64,000 bases of DNA from Faecalibacterium prausnitzii. Lineage in GTDB: Bacteria > Bacillota > Clostridia > Oscillospirales > Ruminococcaceae. The stretch is taken from NCBI RefSeq assembly GCF_003287495.1, contig NZ_PRLE01000001.1, forward strand, positions 434,001 to 498,000, in the 5' to 3' direction. The position numbers were made by a program, and so were the translations under genes. Below, piece by piece: positions 8,027 to 17,655 of the stretch. Every line of letters begins with the position of its first letter. Position 1 is the first letter of the stretch. The notes below the pieces were generated by a model, which saw nothing but the letters and a program-made list of their open reading frames with translations, ran no database searches and was not told where the DNA came from.

Positions 8027-9721
8027 ATGATTTCTGGTAAGATTCTGCGCGACGCGATTATTTCCGGCGCAAACAACATCAACAATCAGCGTTCCCGCGT
8101 GGACGAGCTGAACGTCTTCCCTGTCCCGGACGGCGACACCGGCACCAACATGGGCATGACCATTGGCGCTTCCGTCCGTGAGCTGCAGGCTCTGGACGAC
8201 AGCTGCACCGTAGCGGAAGCCTCCAAGACTGCTGCTTCCGCCATGCTGCGCGGCGCGCGCGGCAACTCCGGCGTGATCACCAGCCTGCTGTTCCGCGGCT
8301 TCTCCAAGGCTCTGGAGGGCAAGAAAGAGGCCGACGTGGCCGATATCGTTGCCGCCCTGAAAAAGGGCGTCGAGGGTGCCTACAAGGCCGTCATGAAGCC
8401 CACCGAGGGCACCATCCTCACCGTGGCCCGCGTCGCCAGCGAGGAGGCTGCCGCCTCCGATGCCGCCGACATCCCCGCCCTGTGGGACGTGGTACTGAGC
8501 GCCGGCCAGAAAGCGCTGGAGGACACCCCCAACCTGCTGCCTGTGCTGAAGAAAGCCGGCGTTGTGGATGCAGGCGGCCAGGGCATCATGATCATCTTTG
8601 AGGGCATGGGCAAGGTCTTCCACGGCGAGGCCATCGTTGAGGGCGGCGAGCCCGCTCCCAACAAGGCCAAGCTCTCTACCGAAAACGCCGGCAAGGGCGT
8701 CTTCACCGATGACCTGATGAAAGTGGAGGACATCAAGAACGGCTACTGCACCCAGTTCCTCATCAACAAGAACGAAGGCGTCAGCGCCGCCAAGATGCGT
8801 GCCTTTGCCGAGTCCAACGGCGACAGCGTCGTCTGCATCGAGGACGATGACGTCATCAACCTGCATGTTCATACGGCTGATCCCGGCAAGATCCTGAGCG
8901 AGGCCATCAAGTACGGCTACCTGACCAACTTCAAGATCGAGAACATGCACGAGCAGTTCCTGGCCCGTCAGCGCCAGGGCAAGAGCCTGGAAAAGCAGGC
9001 CTCTGCCGAGAAGAAGTCCGACCCCACCAGCCAGTTCATCTATGCCGCGGTGGATCCCAGCCGTGACTATGGCTTTGTGGCCGTTGCCGCCGGTGAGGGC
9101 CTGAAAGCCGTCTTCACGGATCTGGCAGCCGACGCTGTCGTTTCCGGCGGCCAGACCATGAACCCCGCCACCGAGGATATCCTGGCTGCCATCCAGAGCG
9201 TGCCTGCCAAGACCGTTTTCGTCCTGCCCAACAACAAGAACATCATTATGGCTGCCGAGCAGGCCCAGAAGCTGGCTGACCGTCAGGTCGTGGTCCTGCC
9301 CACCCGCACCGTGCCCATGGGCATCACCGCTCTGCTCAACTTTGACCCCTCTGCCAACACCGAGACCAACACCATCAATATGATGGCTGCTGCCGACAAG
9401 GTTTCCACCGGCCTCATCACCTACGCCGCCCGCGACAGCGAGTACGACGGCAAGCGGATCAAGAAAGGCGAGATCATGGCTCTGGAGAACGGCAAGATCG
9501 TCTCCACTTCCAACGACCTCGCCAAGGCCACCTATCGTCTGGCACGCGGCATGTGCAAGAAAGATTCCAGCTTCGTCACCATCATCTCCGGCTGCGACGT
9601 CTCCGACGAGGAAGCCGAGAAAGTGACCGAGCTGGTCAAGGCCAAGTGCCCCAACCATGTGGAAGTCAGCCACATCCGCGGCGGCCAGCCTGTCTATTAT
9701 TATATGATCAGCGTGGAGTAA
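8027..9721 (+). CDS. yloV: DAK2 domain protein, FakA-like (YloV)
   Basis: 564-residue soluble protein. The DAK2 nucleotide-binding domain fills residues 1-200, with the Mg-ATP motif PVPDGDTGTNM near residue 35 and RGARGNSG near 77. A middle FakA-type domain follows (ENMHEQF), and the C-terminal DegV-like part ends near 560. In Staphylococcus the relative FakA phosphorylates fatty acids bound to FakB. No FakB is in this window, so fatty acid kinase activity is inferred. ATG follows AAGGAG. A perfect hairpin terminator closes the pair. Confidence 0.9.
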   Translation: MISGKILRDAIISGANNINNQRSRVDELNVFPVPDGDTGTNMGMTIGASVRELQALDDSCTVAEASKTAASAMLRGARGNSGVITSLLFRGFSKALEGKKEADVADIVAALKKGVEGAYKAVMKPTEGTILTVARVASEEAAASDAADIPALWDVVLSAGQKALEDTPNLLPVLKKAGVVDAGGQGIMIIFEGMGKVFHGEAIVEGGEPAPNKAKLSTENAGKGVFTDDLMKVEDIKNGYCTQFLINKNEGVSAAKMRAFAESNGDSVVCIEDDDVINLHVHTADPGKILSEAIKYGYLTNFKIENMHEQFLARQRQGKSLEKQASAEKKSDPTSQFIYAAVDPSRDYGFVAVAAGEGLKAVFTDLAADAVVSGGQTMNPATEDILAAIQSVPAKTVFVLPNNKNIIMAAEQAQKLADRQVVVLPTRTVPMGITALLNFDPSANTETNTINMMAAADKVSTGLITYAARDSEYDGKRIKKGEIMALENGKIVSTSNDLAKATYRLARGMCKKDSSFVTIISGCDVSDEEAEKVTELVKAKCPNHVEVSHIRGGQPVYYYMISVE

Positions 9722-9737
9722 TCCTCCGTTGCATTGC

Positions 9738-9777
9738 AAAATCCCCGGTACAGAATTTCCTGTACCGGGGATTTTTG
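9738..9777. terminator. bidirectional terminator between yloV and polC
   Basis: AAAATCCCCGGTACAG / CTGTACCGGGGATTTTT inverted repeat with T-run on the plus strand and A-run on the left, serving convergent genes. Confidence 0.85.
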
Positions 9778-9783
9778 TTGCAT

Positions 9784-12700
9784 TTAGAAGAAACTCACCT
9801 GACTGCTCTCCGGCAGGTCCCCCAGAGCGCCGACCTGGCGCAGGCGGTCCAGGATGGCACTAGACACACCGGAAGCCTGCTGCAGCTCTTCCATGGAGAG
9901 GTACTCCTCCCCGTGGATGGTGGAACGCTCCAGCGCGTCGGCTGCCGCGCCGCCCAGGCCTTTCAGCGACGAAAACGGCAGACGGACCTTGCCGTCCTCC
10001 ACGATGTAGCGGGAGCCCCGGCTCTTGCCCAGCTCAATGGGCAAAAACTCGTAGCCGCGCACCAGCATCTCGTTGACCAGCTGCAGGCTGACCAGCACGT
10101 CTTCGTCCTTGGCGTTCTTCTCCTCTTTCAGGCGGCGCTTCACCTCGTTCATGTGGGCGCGGGCCACGGCCGCGCCGCCCACGGCGGCCTCGTAGTCGAT
10201 ATCATCCCCACGGACGGTGAAATAGACCGCATAGAACGCCTGCGGGTGGTAGATTTTGAACCACATCAGCCGGATGGCCGACATCAGGTAGGCCACCGCG
10301 TGGGCCTTGGGGAACATATACTTGATCTTGCGGCAGCTCTCAATATACCAGTCCGGCACATCGTGCTCCCGCATGGCTTCTTCCCAGCCATCTTTAAAGC
10401 CGCCCTTGGCCACCTTGCCCTTACGGACAGCCTCCATGATGTCGAACGCCATCTTGGGCTCCAGCCCCTTGCGGAGCAGGTAGAGCATGATGCTGTCACG
10501 GCAGCCAATGACCTCTGCAATGGTGCAGGTGCCGTTCCGGATCAGCTCATCGGCGTTGCCCGTCCAGACGTCGGTGCCGTGAGACAGGCCCGAGATCTGG
10601 ATCAGCTCGGAGAAGTTCTTGGGCCGCGCCTCCACCAGCATTCCGCGGACAAAGTTGGTGCCCATCTCCGGGATGCCGAACGTACCGGTCTGGCTGTCGA
10701 TCTGCTCCGGCGTCACGCCCAGCGCCTCCGGGCTGGTCAGCAGGCTGTAGACCTTGGGGTCGTTCATGGGGATGGAGTCCACCGGGATGCCCGTATATTC
10801 CTCAAAATATTTGTAGAACGTGGGCATATCGTGGCCCAGCTCGTCCAGCTTGAGCAGCGTGTCGTGCAGATACTTGAATTCAAAGTGGGTGGTCAGCAGG
10901 CCGCCCGCCACGTCGTCTGCCGGGTGCTGGATGGGACAGAAATCGTAAATTTCGTAGGTGTCCGGCACAACGACCATGCCGCCGGGGTGCTGGCCCGTGG
11001 TGCGCTTGACGCCCGTGCAGCCCAGCGTGAGGCGGTTTTCCTCGGCGTGGTTCACGGTCTTTCCCCGCTCTTCCAGATACTTGCGGACATAGCCGTAAGC
11101 GGTTTTATCCTGGATACCGGAAACGGTGCCCGCCTTGAACACGTTGGCCTTGCCGAACAGCTCTTCCGTGTAGCGGTGGACATTGGACTGGTATTCGCCC
11201 GAGAAGTTCAGGTCGATATCGGGCTCTTTGTCGCCGTAGAAACCCAGGAACGTCTCAAACGGGATATCATGGCCGTCCACCAGCATCCGGGTACCGCAGT
11301 GGGGGCAGTTCTTGTCCGGCAGGTCAAAGCCGTCGTCCACGCTGCCGTCGGTGATGAACTCACTGTGCTTGCACTTGGGGCAGCGGTAGTGGGGCGGAAG
11401 GCTGTTGACCTCCGAAATGCCGGAGAAGTGGGCCACGGCCGAGGAGCCGACGGAACCACGGCTGCCCACCTGATAGCCGCCTGCGTTGGAGTAGGCCACC
11501 AACTTGACCGCGATGACGTACAGCACCGCGTAGCCGTGGCCGCAGATGGAGTCCAGCTCCTTTTGGAGCCGCTTTTCCACGATCTCCGGCAGCGGGTCAC
11601 CGTAATCCTCCTTGGCCCGCTTCCAGGTGGCGTCGCGCAGCTGCTGCTCCGCGCCCTCGATGCTGGGCGGATAGGTGCCCCGCGGGATGGCCCGGACGGT
11701 ATTGTCGATGCTGGCCGCCACCTTGCGGGGGTTGGTGACCACGATCTCGTAAGCTTTCTCTTTGGGCAGATAGTAGAACTGCTTGAGCATGTCCTCCGTG
11801 GTGCGGTAGAACAGCGGCGGCTGGTTGTCAGCGTCTTTAAAGCCGTTGCCCGCTTGCAGCACCGAGCGGTAAATGGCATCCTCCGGCTCGGTAAAGTGGA
11901 CGTCACCCGTGGCGATGACCGGCTTGTGGAGGTCTTCGCCCAACTGGATGACGGTGCGGTTGAAGTCCTTGATGACTTCTTCGCTCTCCACCTTGCCCTC
12001 CCGAACCATATAGGCATTGTTGCCCAGAGGCTGCACTTCCAGGATGTCGTAGTAGGACGCGATCTTCTTCAGTTCCTCGTAGGAGCGGCCCTCCACAATG
12101 GCGCGGTAGAGCTCGCCTGCCTCGCAGGCCGAGGTCAAAATCAGGCCGTCACGGTACTTGTTCAGCAGGCTGCGGGGCACACGGGGCTTTTTGAAGAAGT
12201 AGTTGACGTGGGCCTCGCTGACGATCTTATACAGATTTTTCAGGCCCATCTGGTTGCGCACCAGAATGATGAGGTGGTAGTATTTTTTCTTCAGCACCTC
12301 ACGGTTTCCGCCCAGGCCCGTGTTGATCTCGCTGGCCTTGGCCACCTGCTTTTCTTCCAGATCTTTGAGCATCACACAGAAGATGCGGCCCAGGGCCCCG
12401 GCATCCTCGCAGGCACGGTGCGCCTCGTAGGCAGGCAGCTCCAGATGCTTGTTGATGGTGCCCTGCTTGTAGTTGTGCAGGCCCGGGTACATGGCCTGTG
12501 CCATGGTCAAAGTGTCGATATAGGTCGGTTCAAACTCGATGCCGCTCCGCTTGGCCGCTGCCCGCAAAAAGCGGATATCAAAGGAATGGGCGTTGTGGGC
12601 CACCAGAATGCGACCATCTGCGAACTCCAAAAAGGCTTTCAGCGCCTCGGCCTCGCTGGGGGCGTTGTCCACCATCTCGTTGGTGATGCCCGTCAGCTCG

Positions 12701-14073
12701 GTGATCTTGGGGGTGATGGGCTTGCCGGGCTTGACAAAGGTGTCAAACTCCTCCACCACTTCCCCGTTCCGGACGATGACGCCGCCGATCTCGGTCAGGT
12801 ACTCCACACCGGGGTCCAGGCCCGTCGTCTCGGTATCAAAGACGCAGAACTCCCCGGTCAGCGGCTCATCTTTCACACCGTAGACACAGGGGATCATATC
12901 GTCCACAAAGTAGGCCTCACAGCCGTAGATGAGCTTGAAGTCAGGGTCTTTCTTGTGGATGTCATCAGCGGCCAGCATGGCCTCCGGGTAGCCCTGACAG
13001 ACACCGTGGTCGGTAATCGCAATGGCCGGGTGTCCCATCCGGTGAGCCAGCCGGACGATGCCGCCCGGGTCACAGAACGCGTCCATACTGGACAGCTTGG
13101 TATGCAGGTGGAGCTCCACCCGCTTGACCGGGGCGGTGTCCTCCCGCTTTTTCCGCTCCACAAACAGCACATCGTAGGGATACACGATGTAGTCGTGCTC
13201 GTATTTGTCGTAAGTGCAGTCGCCCTTGACGATGACCGTCGTCCCTTTGGGGATGCTCTCCCATTTGGAGCAGTCCTCCCCCTCCTGTGCACGGACTTTC
13301 AGATTGATGGAGCCCGTGTAGTCCGTGATGGAAACGGTGTAGATTTTGCGGAAATTGCCCTTGACCTCGGTAAAGAAGACATCGCCCCAGATCATGCACT
13401 TGCCGCCCTCGCCGCCCAGATCTTTGAGGGGGGTGAGGTTCTTTGGGGGGAACATCTTGCCGTGGAAAATGGTCACGGGCTTGTCCGTCAGGTCCAGGCC
13501 CTCCACCTTGATGGAGGGAGCCGTGTTCTTCTTCTCAAATTTGACCACCGGCGGCGCGATCTTGCGCTCCAGCTTTTCTTCCATCTGGCGCTGTTCCGCC
13601 TCATCCACCGCGCTCTGCAGGGTCACTTTGGGCTTGACCCCCGTATGGGTGGCTACCCGCTGGGCCAGCAGGTCCTCAAACCCCATCTCCTGCAAAAACT
13701 TGGTGCCGTGGCAGACACCGATGCGGATCTTCTGGCCCGTAATGCTGATCTTGCACCGGTCCAGAAAGCCGTTGATGGGCACGCCGTCCCGCTTCATCTC
13801 CTCCATCAGCTCCCGCAGGGCAGCTTCGTCCATGGACGCGTAACCGAAGAGGTTCTCAATTTTCAGTTCAAAGCCCTCATAGCCCGGCTGCAGCGAGGCC
13901 AGCAGCCGCGCGCACAGGCCTTTGTCCAGCGGGGCGGCGCTGCGCAGGGTAAAGATCACCTGCCTTTCCTGCCGCAGCATCCGGGCGCGTTCCACAATGA
14001 CCTGCCCAAAGCAGGATGCAAACGCCGGGTCTACCATAAACTGCGGCCAGAGCTGGGAAACGAGTGGTGTCAC
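9784..14073 (-). CDS. polC: DNA polymerase III, PolC type (Gram-positive replicative polymerase)
   Basis: 1,429-residue replicase alpha subunit with built-in proofreading. An N-terminal helical/KH-like part and an OB fold (about 230-315) come first. The PHP domain starts at HLHTKLSSMD near 322 and is split by a DnaQ-like 3'-5' exonuclease with CVFDTETTGLD near 410. The polymerase core has GSRGSVGSS near 870, a zinc knuckle CPKCK...CPHCG near 900, and the catalytic PDIDLNFSGEYQ near 952. Length matches PolC rather than DnaE. The start codon is GTG at 14073, 9 nt after AAAAGGAG. It is the last gene of the pyrH-to-polC strand, 217 bp after ispG. Confidence 0.96.
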   Translation of the reverse strand: MTPLVSQLWPQFMVDPAFASCFGQVIVERARMLRQERQVIFTLRSAAPLDKGLCARLLASLQPGYEGFELKIENLFGYASMDEAALRELMEEMKRDGVPINGFLDRCKISITGQKIRIGVCHGTKFLQEMGFEDLLAQRVATHTGVKPKVTLQSAVDEAEQRQMEEKLERKIAPPVVKFEKKNTAPSIKVEGLDLTDKPVTIFHGKMFPPKNLTPLKDLGGEGGKCMIWGDVFFTEVKGNFRKIYTVSITDYTGSINLKVRAQEGEDCSKWESIPKGTTVIVKGDCTYDKYEHDYIVYPYDVLFVERKKREDTAPVKRVELHLHTKLSSMDAFCDPGGIVRLAHRMGHPAIAITDHGVCQGYPEAMLAADDIHKKDPDFKLIYGCEAYFVDDMIPCVYGVKDEPLTGEFCVFDTETTGLDPGVEYLTEIGGVIVRNGEVVEEFDTFVKPGKPITPKITELTGITNEMVDNAPSEAEALKAFLEFADGRILVAHNAHSFDIRFLRAAAKRSGIEFEPTYIDTLTMAQAMYPGLHNYKQGTINKHLELPAYEAHRACEDAGALGRIFCVMLKDLEEKQVAKASEINTGLGGNREVLKKKYYHLIILVRNQMGLKNLYKIVSEAHVNYFFKKPRVPRSLLNKYRDGLILTSACEAGELYRAIVEGRSYEELKKIASYYDILEVQPLGNNAYMVREGKVESEEVIKDFNRTVIQLGEDLHKPVIATGDVHFTEPEDAIYRSVLQAGNGFKDADNQPPLFYRTTEDMLKQFYYLPKEKAYEIVVTNPRKVAASIDNTVRAIPRGTYPPSIEGAEQQLRDATWKRAKEDYGDPLPEIVEKRLQKELDSICGHGYAVLYVIAVKLVAYSNAGGYQVGSRGSVGSSAVAHFSGISEVNSLPPHYRCPKCKHSEFITDGSVDDGFDLPDKNCPHCGTRMLVDGHDIPFETFLGFYGDKEPDIDLNFSGEYQSNVHRYTEELFGKANVFKAGTVSGIQDKTAYGYVRKYLEERGKTVNHAEENRLTLGCTGVKRTTGQHPGGMVVVPDTYEIYDFCPIQHPADDVAGGLLTTHFEFKYLHDTLLKLDELGHDMPTFYKYFEEYTGIPVDSIPMNDPKVYSLLTSPEALGVTPEQIDSQTGTFGIPEMGTNFVRGMLVEARPKNFSELIQISGLSHGTDVWTGNADELIRNGTCTIAEVIGCRDSIMLYLLRKGLEPKMAFDIMEAVRKGKVAKGGFKDGWEEAMREHDVPDWYIESCRKIKYMFPKAHAVAYLMSAIRLMWFKIYHPQAFYAVYFTVRGDDIDYEAAVGGAAVARAHMNEVKRRLKEEKNAKDEDVLVSLQLVNEMLVRGYEFLPIELGKSRGSRYIVEDGKVRLPFSSLKGLGGAAADALERSTIHGEEYLSMEELQQASGVSSAILDRLRQVGALGDLPESSQVSFF

Positions 14074-14103
14074 AGTGATACTCCTTTTGGTTGGTGTTTA
14101 CAG

Positions 14104-14143
14104 CACAAACTGCCGCGCCCGTTTTCGGGGCGTGGCAGTAAGG
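14104..14143 (-). terminator. hairpin just upstream of polC
   Basis: Inverted repeat CTGCCGCGCCC / GGGGCGTGGCAG around a short loop. On the minus strand it is followed by only three T, so it may be a weak terminator or part of the polC leader rather than an efficient stop. Confidence 0.4.
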
Positions 14144-14159
14144 CCAACAATGCATTTTA

Positions 14160-14285
14160 GTTGCGTGAACGGGAGTTTCTCCGAGGACCGTCCGCCGGGG
14201 TGGGACCCTGCTGCCGCAGGCAGTAGGGCGGGCGATGGAATGGCCCGCCTCGTGTCCGAGGAGAAAGCTCCCTGAGCGCTTTACG
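14160..14285. ncRNA. strongly folded intergenic element between ispG and polC, unidentified
   Basis: About 120 bases with a closing stem (GCGTGAA..GGGAGTTTCTCC pairing with GGAGAAAGCTCCC..TTTACGC). Inside it are three nested hairpins, among them GGCGGGC/GCCCGCC and CCTACTGCC/GGCAGCAGG, which gives a multi-branch junction. Strand cannot be fixed: no convincing promoter or terminator is seen for either. On the minus strand it would form the polC leader. It does not match the conserved cores of SRP RNA, RNase P, tmRNA or the SAM, TPP and FMN riboswitches that I know. Confidence 0.4.
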
Positions 14286-14290
14286 CACTC

Positions 14291-15337
14291 TTACAACTTA
14301 TAGATCTCATCCATGAACTGATCGAGGATGTTGTCACCCGTCAGCTTCTTGATGGGCTGGCCGTGGATGAACAGCACCGCCTCGCCCTTGCCGCCGGCAA
14401 TGCCGATGTCGGCCTCGCGGGCCTCACCGGGGCCGTTGACGACACAGCCCATAACGGCCACCTTGATGGATTTCTTATAGCCCTGCAGACGCTTTTCCAC
14501 CTCGTTGGCGATCTCGGTGCAGGGGTACTGGGTGCGGCCGCAGGTGGGGCAGGTGATGACCTCCGGGCCCGCCACCGGGAAGCCGACGGCACGCAGGATG
14601 TTGTAGCCTGCTTCCACCTCTTTTTCCGGCTCGGCAGCCAGCGAGACACGGATGGTATCGCCGATGCCCTCCAGCAGCATTCCGCCAATGCCCATGCCGC
14701 TCTTGAGCAGGCCCATCTGGTAGGTGCCAGCCTCGGTGACGCCCACATGCAGCGGGTAGTCCGTCACGGCACTCAGCTGGCGGTATGCCTCCATCATGCG
14801 GGGCACGTTGGAGTTCTTGATGGAGATGACGATGTTGTTGAAATCAAACTTTTCCAGTAGACGGACGTGATACAGGGCGCTCTCCACCATGGCCTCCGGC
14901 ACGGGAGCGCCGTACTTGGCCAGGATGTGCTTTTCCAAGCTGCCGCCGTTGACGCCGATGCGGATGGGGATATTCTTCTGCTGGCAGGCCTGCACGACGG
15001 CTTTCACGCGGTCATCGTCGCCGATGTTGCCCGGGTTGATGCGAATTTTATCCACGCCCACGTCCGCACAGGCCAGTGCAGCCTTGTAATCAAAATGGAT
15101 GTCCGCCACGATGGGGATGTTGACGGCATTTTTGACCGCCTCGATGCACTTGGCATCGGCGGCACTGGGGCAGGTCACCCGCAGGATCTGGCAGCCTGCT
15201 GCCTCACAGCGCTTGGCCTGGGCCACGTTGCCCTCAATATCCTCCACCGGAACATTCAGCATGGTCTGCACGGCGATGGGGTTTTTGCCGCCGATGGTCA
15301 CATTGCCGATCTTCACTTCTCGTTTCAGCTGCCGCAT
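14291..15337 (-). CDS. ispG: 4-hydroxy-3-methylbut-2-en-1-yl diphosphate synthase
   Basis: Next-to-last enzyme of the MEP isoprenoid pathway, a [4Fe-4S] reductase. The 348-residue length is that of the short bacterial IspG. The N-terminal TIM barrel begins KREVKIGNVTIGG and includes VADIHFDYKAAL and RINPGNIGD. Cluster ligands lie in CPTCGRTQYPC and in MGCVVNGPGEA. ATG 15337 follows AAAGGAAG. It lies directly after rseP and dxr, so two MEP enzymes share this strand. Confidence 0.96.
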   Translation of the reverse strand: MRQLKREVKIGNVTIGGKNPIAVQTMLNVPVEDIEGNVAQAKRCEAAGCQILRVTCPSAADAKCIEAVKNAVNIPIVADIHFDYKAALACADVGVDKIRINPGNIGDDDRVKAVVQACQQKNIPIRIGVNGGSLEKHILAKYGAPVPEAMVESALYHVRLLEKFDFNNIVISIKNSNVPRMMEAYRQLSAVTDYPLHVGVTEAGTYQMGLLKSGMGIGGMLLEGIGDTIRVSLAAEPEKEVEAGYNILRAVGFPVAGPEVITCPTCGRTQYPCTEIANEVEKRLQGYKKSIKVAVMGCVVNGPGEAREADIGIAGGKGEAVLFIHGQPIKKLTGDNILDQFMDEIYKL

Positions 15338-15353
15338 GGTTTACTTCCTTTCG

Positions 15354-16472
15354 TCAAATCGCCCCGGTAATGAGCCGGAGAATATCGTTGTACGTTGCAA
15401 AAATCATCAGACCGAACAACAGCGCAAAAGCCGCCACGGTCAGGCTGCCCTGGATCTTTTCCGGCACGGCATAGCCCGTGATCCCCTCGATCAGGAGGAA
15501 AACGATCTTGCCGCCATCCAGCGCCGGGAACGGCAGCAGATTGAGGATGCCCACATTGATGGTAATGAGCGCCAGCAGTTCCAGCAGATCCTGCCAGCCA
15601 TAGCTGGCCGCCTGCCCGATGGCTGTTACGATGCCCACCGGGCCGGAAAGATCGTTGATGCTCTCCCGCCCGCGCACAAGGTCCGCCAGCGAGGTGTAAA
15701 TGATCCGCCCGTAATAGAGCACGCTGTTGCCCGCCTCTTTCAGGACATTGAGGGGCGTTTTCTGGATGCCGTAGACCGTAAAGCCGAGGCTCATATGGGT
15801 CTCGCCGGAGTCATCCACCCAGGTATCAAACTGGACATCCGGCAGTTCCACAGTCTTGCCATCCCGCAGGACGGTAAAATCCGCGCGGTACTGCTCGGTG
15901 CGCACCAGTTCATAGATCATATCGTTGGCCACAAAGCACCGCCGTCCGTTGACGGCCAGCACCTTGTCCCCTGCTTCCAGACCTGTCTGGCCGCAGAGCG
16001 CCCCCTCGTTGATTTTATAAATGACCCGGCTGGTGATGGGCTCGTTCCGGGCGGAGATCAGCAGCACCAGCACCACAAAGCCCAGCACAAAGTTCATGAA
16101 CGCGCCGGCCGCCATCACCAGCATCCGCTGCCAGACGGCCGCCTCGTTCAGGGGCTTGCCAAACCTCTCCGGCTGCCGCGCAGCCATCTCCCCTGTCAGG
16201 GGAGGCTCTGGCGTGTCGCGGAGGGTCTCCGCCTGCTGGCTTTCGGGGCTTTCCTCGCCCTCCAGCGCCACATAGCCGCCCACCGGGAGCAGCCGCAGGC
16301 TGTACTGGGTGCCATGGTAAATGTTATGCCACAGCGCCGGGCCCATGCCAATGGAAAACTCGTTGACCCGCACGCCGCAGAGCTTTGCCACCGCAAAGTG
16401 GCCAAACTCGTGAATGGCGATCACCGCGCCAAAGACAAAGAGGGCTGCCAGAAACGTGATAATAAAAGACAT
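15354..16472 (-). CDS. rseP: RIP metalloprotease RseP
   Basis: Site-2 protease of 372 residues that cuts transmembrane regulators and signal peptide remnants. The zinc site HEFGH lies in the first membrane helix near residue 22. A PDZ domain occupies about 150-230 (GLEAGDKVLAVNGR), and the second active-site motif is NLLPFPALDGGK near 310. A 30-residue acidic insert (LEGEESPESQQAE) sits before the second helix. It is cotranscribed between dxr and ispG, the usual Firmicute order. ATG follows GGAGAAGC. Confidence 0.95.
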   Translation of the reverse strand: MSFIITFLAALFVFGAVIAIHEFGHFAVAKLCGVRVNEFSIGMGPALWHNIYHGTQYSLRLLPVGGYVALEGEESPESQQAETLRDTPEPPLTGEMAARQPERFGKPLNEAAVWQRMLVMAAGAFMNFVLGFVVLVLLISARNEPITSRVIYKINEGALCGQTGLEAGDKVLAVNGRRCFVANDMIYELVRTEQYRADFTVLRDGKTVELPDVQFDTWVDDSGETHMSLGFTVYGIQKTPLNVLKEAGNSVLYYGRIIYTSLADLVRGRESINDLSGPVGIVTAIGQAASYGWQDLLELLALITINVGILNLLPFPALDGGKIVFLLIEGITGYAVPEKIQGSLTVAAFALLFGLMIFATYNDILRLITGAI

Positions 16473-16484
16473 AGCTTCTCCGGT

Positions 16485-17636
16485 TTACAGGTGTGCCCGC
16501 ACGAACGCGCGAGCCATCTTGTCGCACTCATACACATCAGCGAGGGTATAGTCGCCGCCAAAGCTGTCGCTGTCCACCACAGCCTCCACCAGACGGCCAA
16601 TGTCCAGGAAGCCGATCTTGTCTTCGAGGAAGAGCTTGACGGCCTCCTCGTTGGCACCGTTGGCGGCGCAGGGGCCGAGGCCGCCTTTCTTGATGGCCTT
16701 TTTGCAGGCCGCCAGGCAGCGGAACGTCTCTTCGTCAGCCACATCAAAGGTCAGCAGTTTGAGGGTGGTGAAATCCAGCTCCGGCACCACGCCCGGCACA
16801 CGGGCCGGGTAGGTCAGGGCATACTGGATGGGAATGCGCATATCGGGCACGCCCAGCTGTGCAATGATGGAGTTGTCGCTGTACTGCACGGCCGAGTGGA
16901 CGATGCTCTGGCGCTGGACCACGATCTGGATTTTTTCCGGGGGCAGGCCGAACAGCCAGACGGCCTCGATGAGCTCCAGACCCTTGTTCATCAGGGTAGC
17001 GGAGTCAATGGTGATCTTGGCGCCCATGTTCCAGTTGGGGTGCTTGAGGGCATCGGCCTTGGTCTTGCCCCGCAGCTCCTCGGTCTTCATCCCGAAGAAC
17101 GGGCCGCCGGAAGCCGTGAGCAGAATCTTGGTCAGACTCTTGGCGCTCTCTTTATCCTGCAGGCACTGGAAGATGGCAGAGTGCTCACTGTCCACGGGCA
17201 GCAGCTTGACGCCGTGCTTTGCCACCGCCTGAGTGACCAGATGGCCGCCCGTGACAAGGCTCTCTTTGTTGGCCAGCGCCAGATCGTGGCCGCTCTCAAT
17301 GGCGGTCAGGCTGGCACCCAGACCCGCGATCCCCACCACGCTGTTCAGCACCACATCGGTGCCGTCCATGGCGGCCAGCTCTTTCAGGCCCTCGGGGCCC
17401 ACCAGCAGCTTGGGCGCGTTGGCACGTCCGGAGAGGGCCGCGTCCAGTTTGGCGGCAGCCTCAGGGTTGGTCATGCAGACGTACTTGGGGTGAAATTCCT
17501 CCACCTGTTCGAGAATTTTATCCACGTGGCTGTGGGCCGAGAGGCCAAACACCTCATAGCCCTGTGCACGGATGACATCCAGACTCTGGGTGCCGATGGA
17601 ACCGGTGGAGCCCAGAAGCGTAATTTTTTTCGACAT
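16485..17636 (-). CDS. dxr: 1-deoxy-D-xylulose-5-phosphate reductoisomerase
   Basis: First committed enzyme of the MEP pathway. Residues 7-13 form the NADPH loop GSTGSIG. The central domain has LANKESLVTGG, the metal site in PVDSEHSAIFQ, and SGGPF. The 383-residue length is typical. ATG 17636 follows AGGAGGAAGC. It lies 12 bp upstream of rseP and 19 bp downstream of cdsA. Confidence 0.96.
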   Translation of the reverse strand: MSKKITLLGSTGSIGTQSLDVIRAQGYEVFGLSAHSHVDKILEQVEEFHPKYVCMTNPEAAAKLDAALSGRANAPKLLVGPEGLKELAAMDGTDVVLNSVVGIAGLGASLTAIESGHDLALANKESLVTGGHLVTQAVAKHGVKLLPVDSEHSAIFQCLQDKESAKSLTKILLTASGGPFFGMKTEELRGKTKADALKHPNWNMGAKITIDSATLMNKGLELIEAVWLFGLPPEKIQIVVQRQSIVHSAVQYSDNSIIAQLGVPDMRIPIQYALTYPARVPGVVPELDFTTLKLLTFDVADEETFRCLAACKKAIKKGGLGPCAANGANEEAVKLFLEDKIGFLDIGRLVEAVVDSDSFGGDYTLADVYECDKMARAFVRAHL

Positions 17637-17655
17637 AAAAAGCTTCCTCCTATGG

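Noticed and set aside
7478-9739. Long minus-strand frame (about 750 codons) opposite yloU-yloV
   Set aside because: Shadow of the DAK2 gene with low-complexity Gly/Asp/Val/Leu composition and no ribosome binding site; same for the frames opposite typA and dxr-rseP.
9553-14160. Very long plus-strand open frame of over 1,500 codons opposite polC
   Set aside because: It is the complement of polC; high GC at third positions keeps the antisense frame open. No motif, no start signal.
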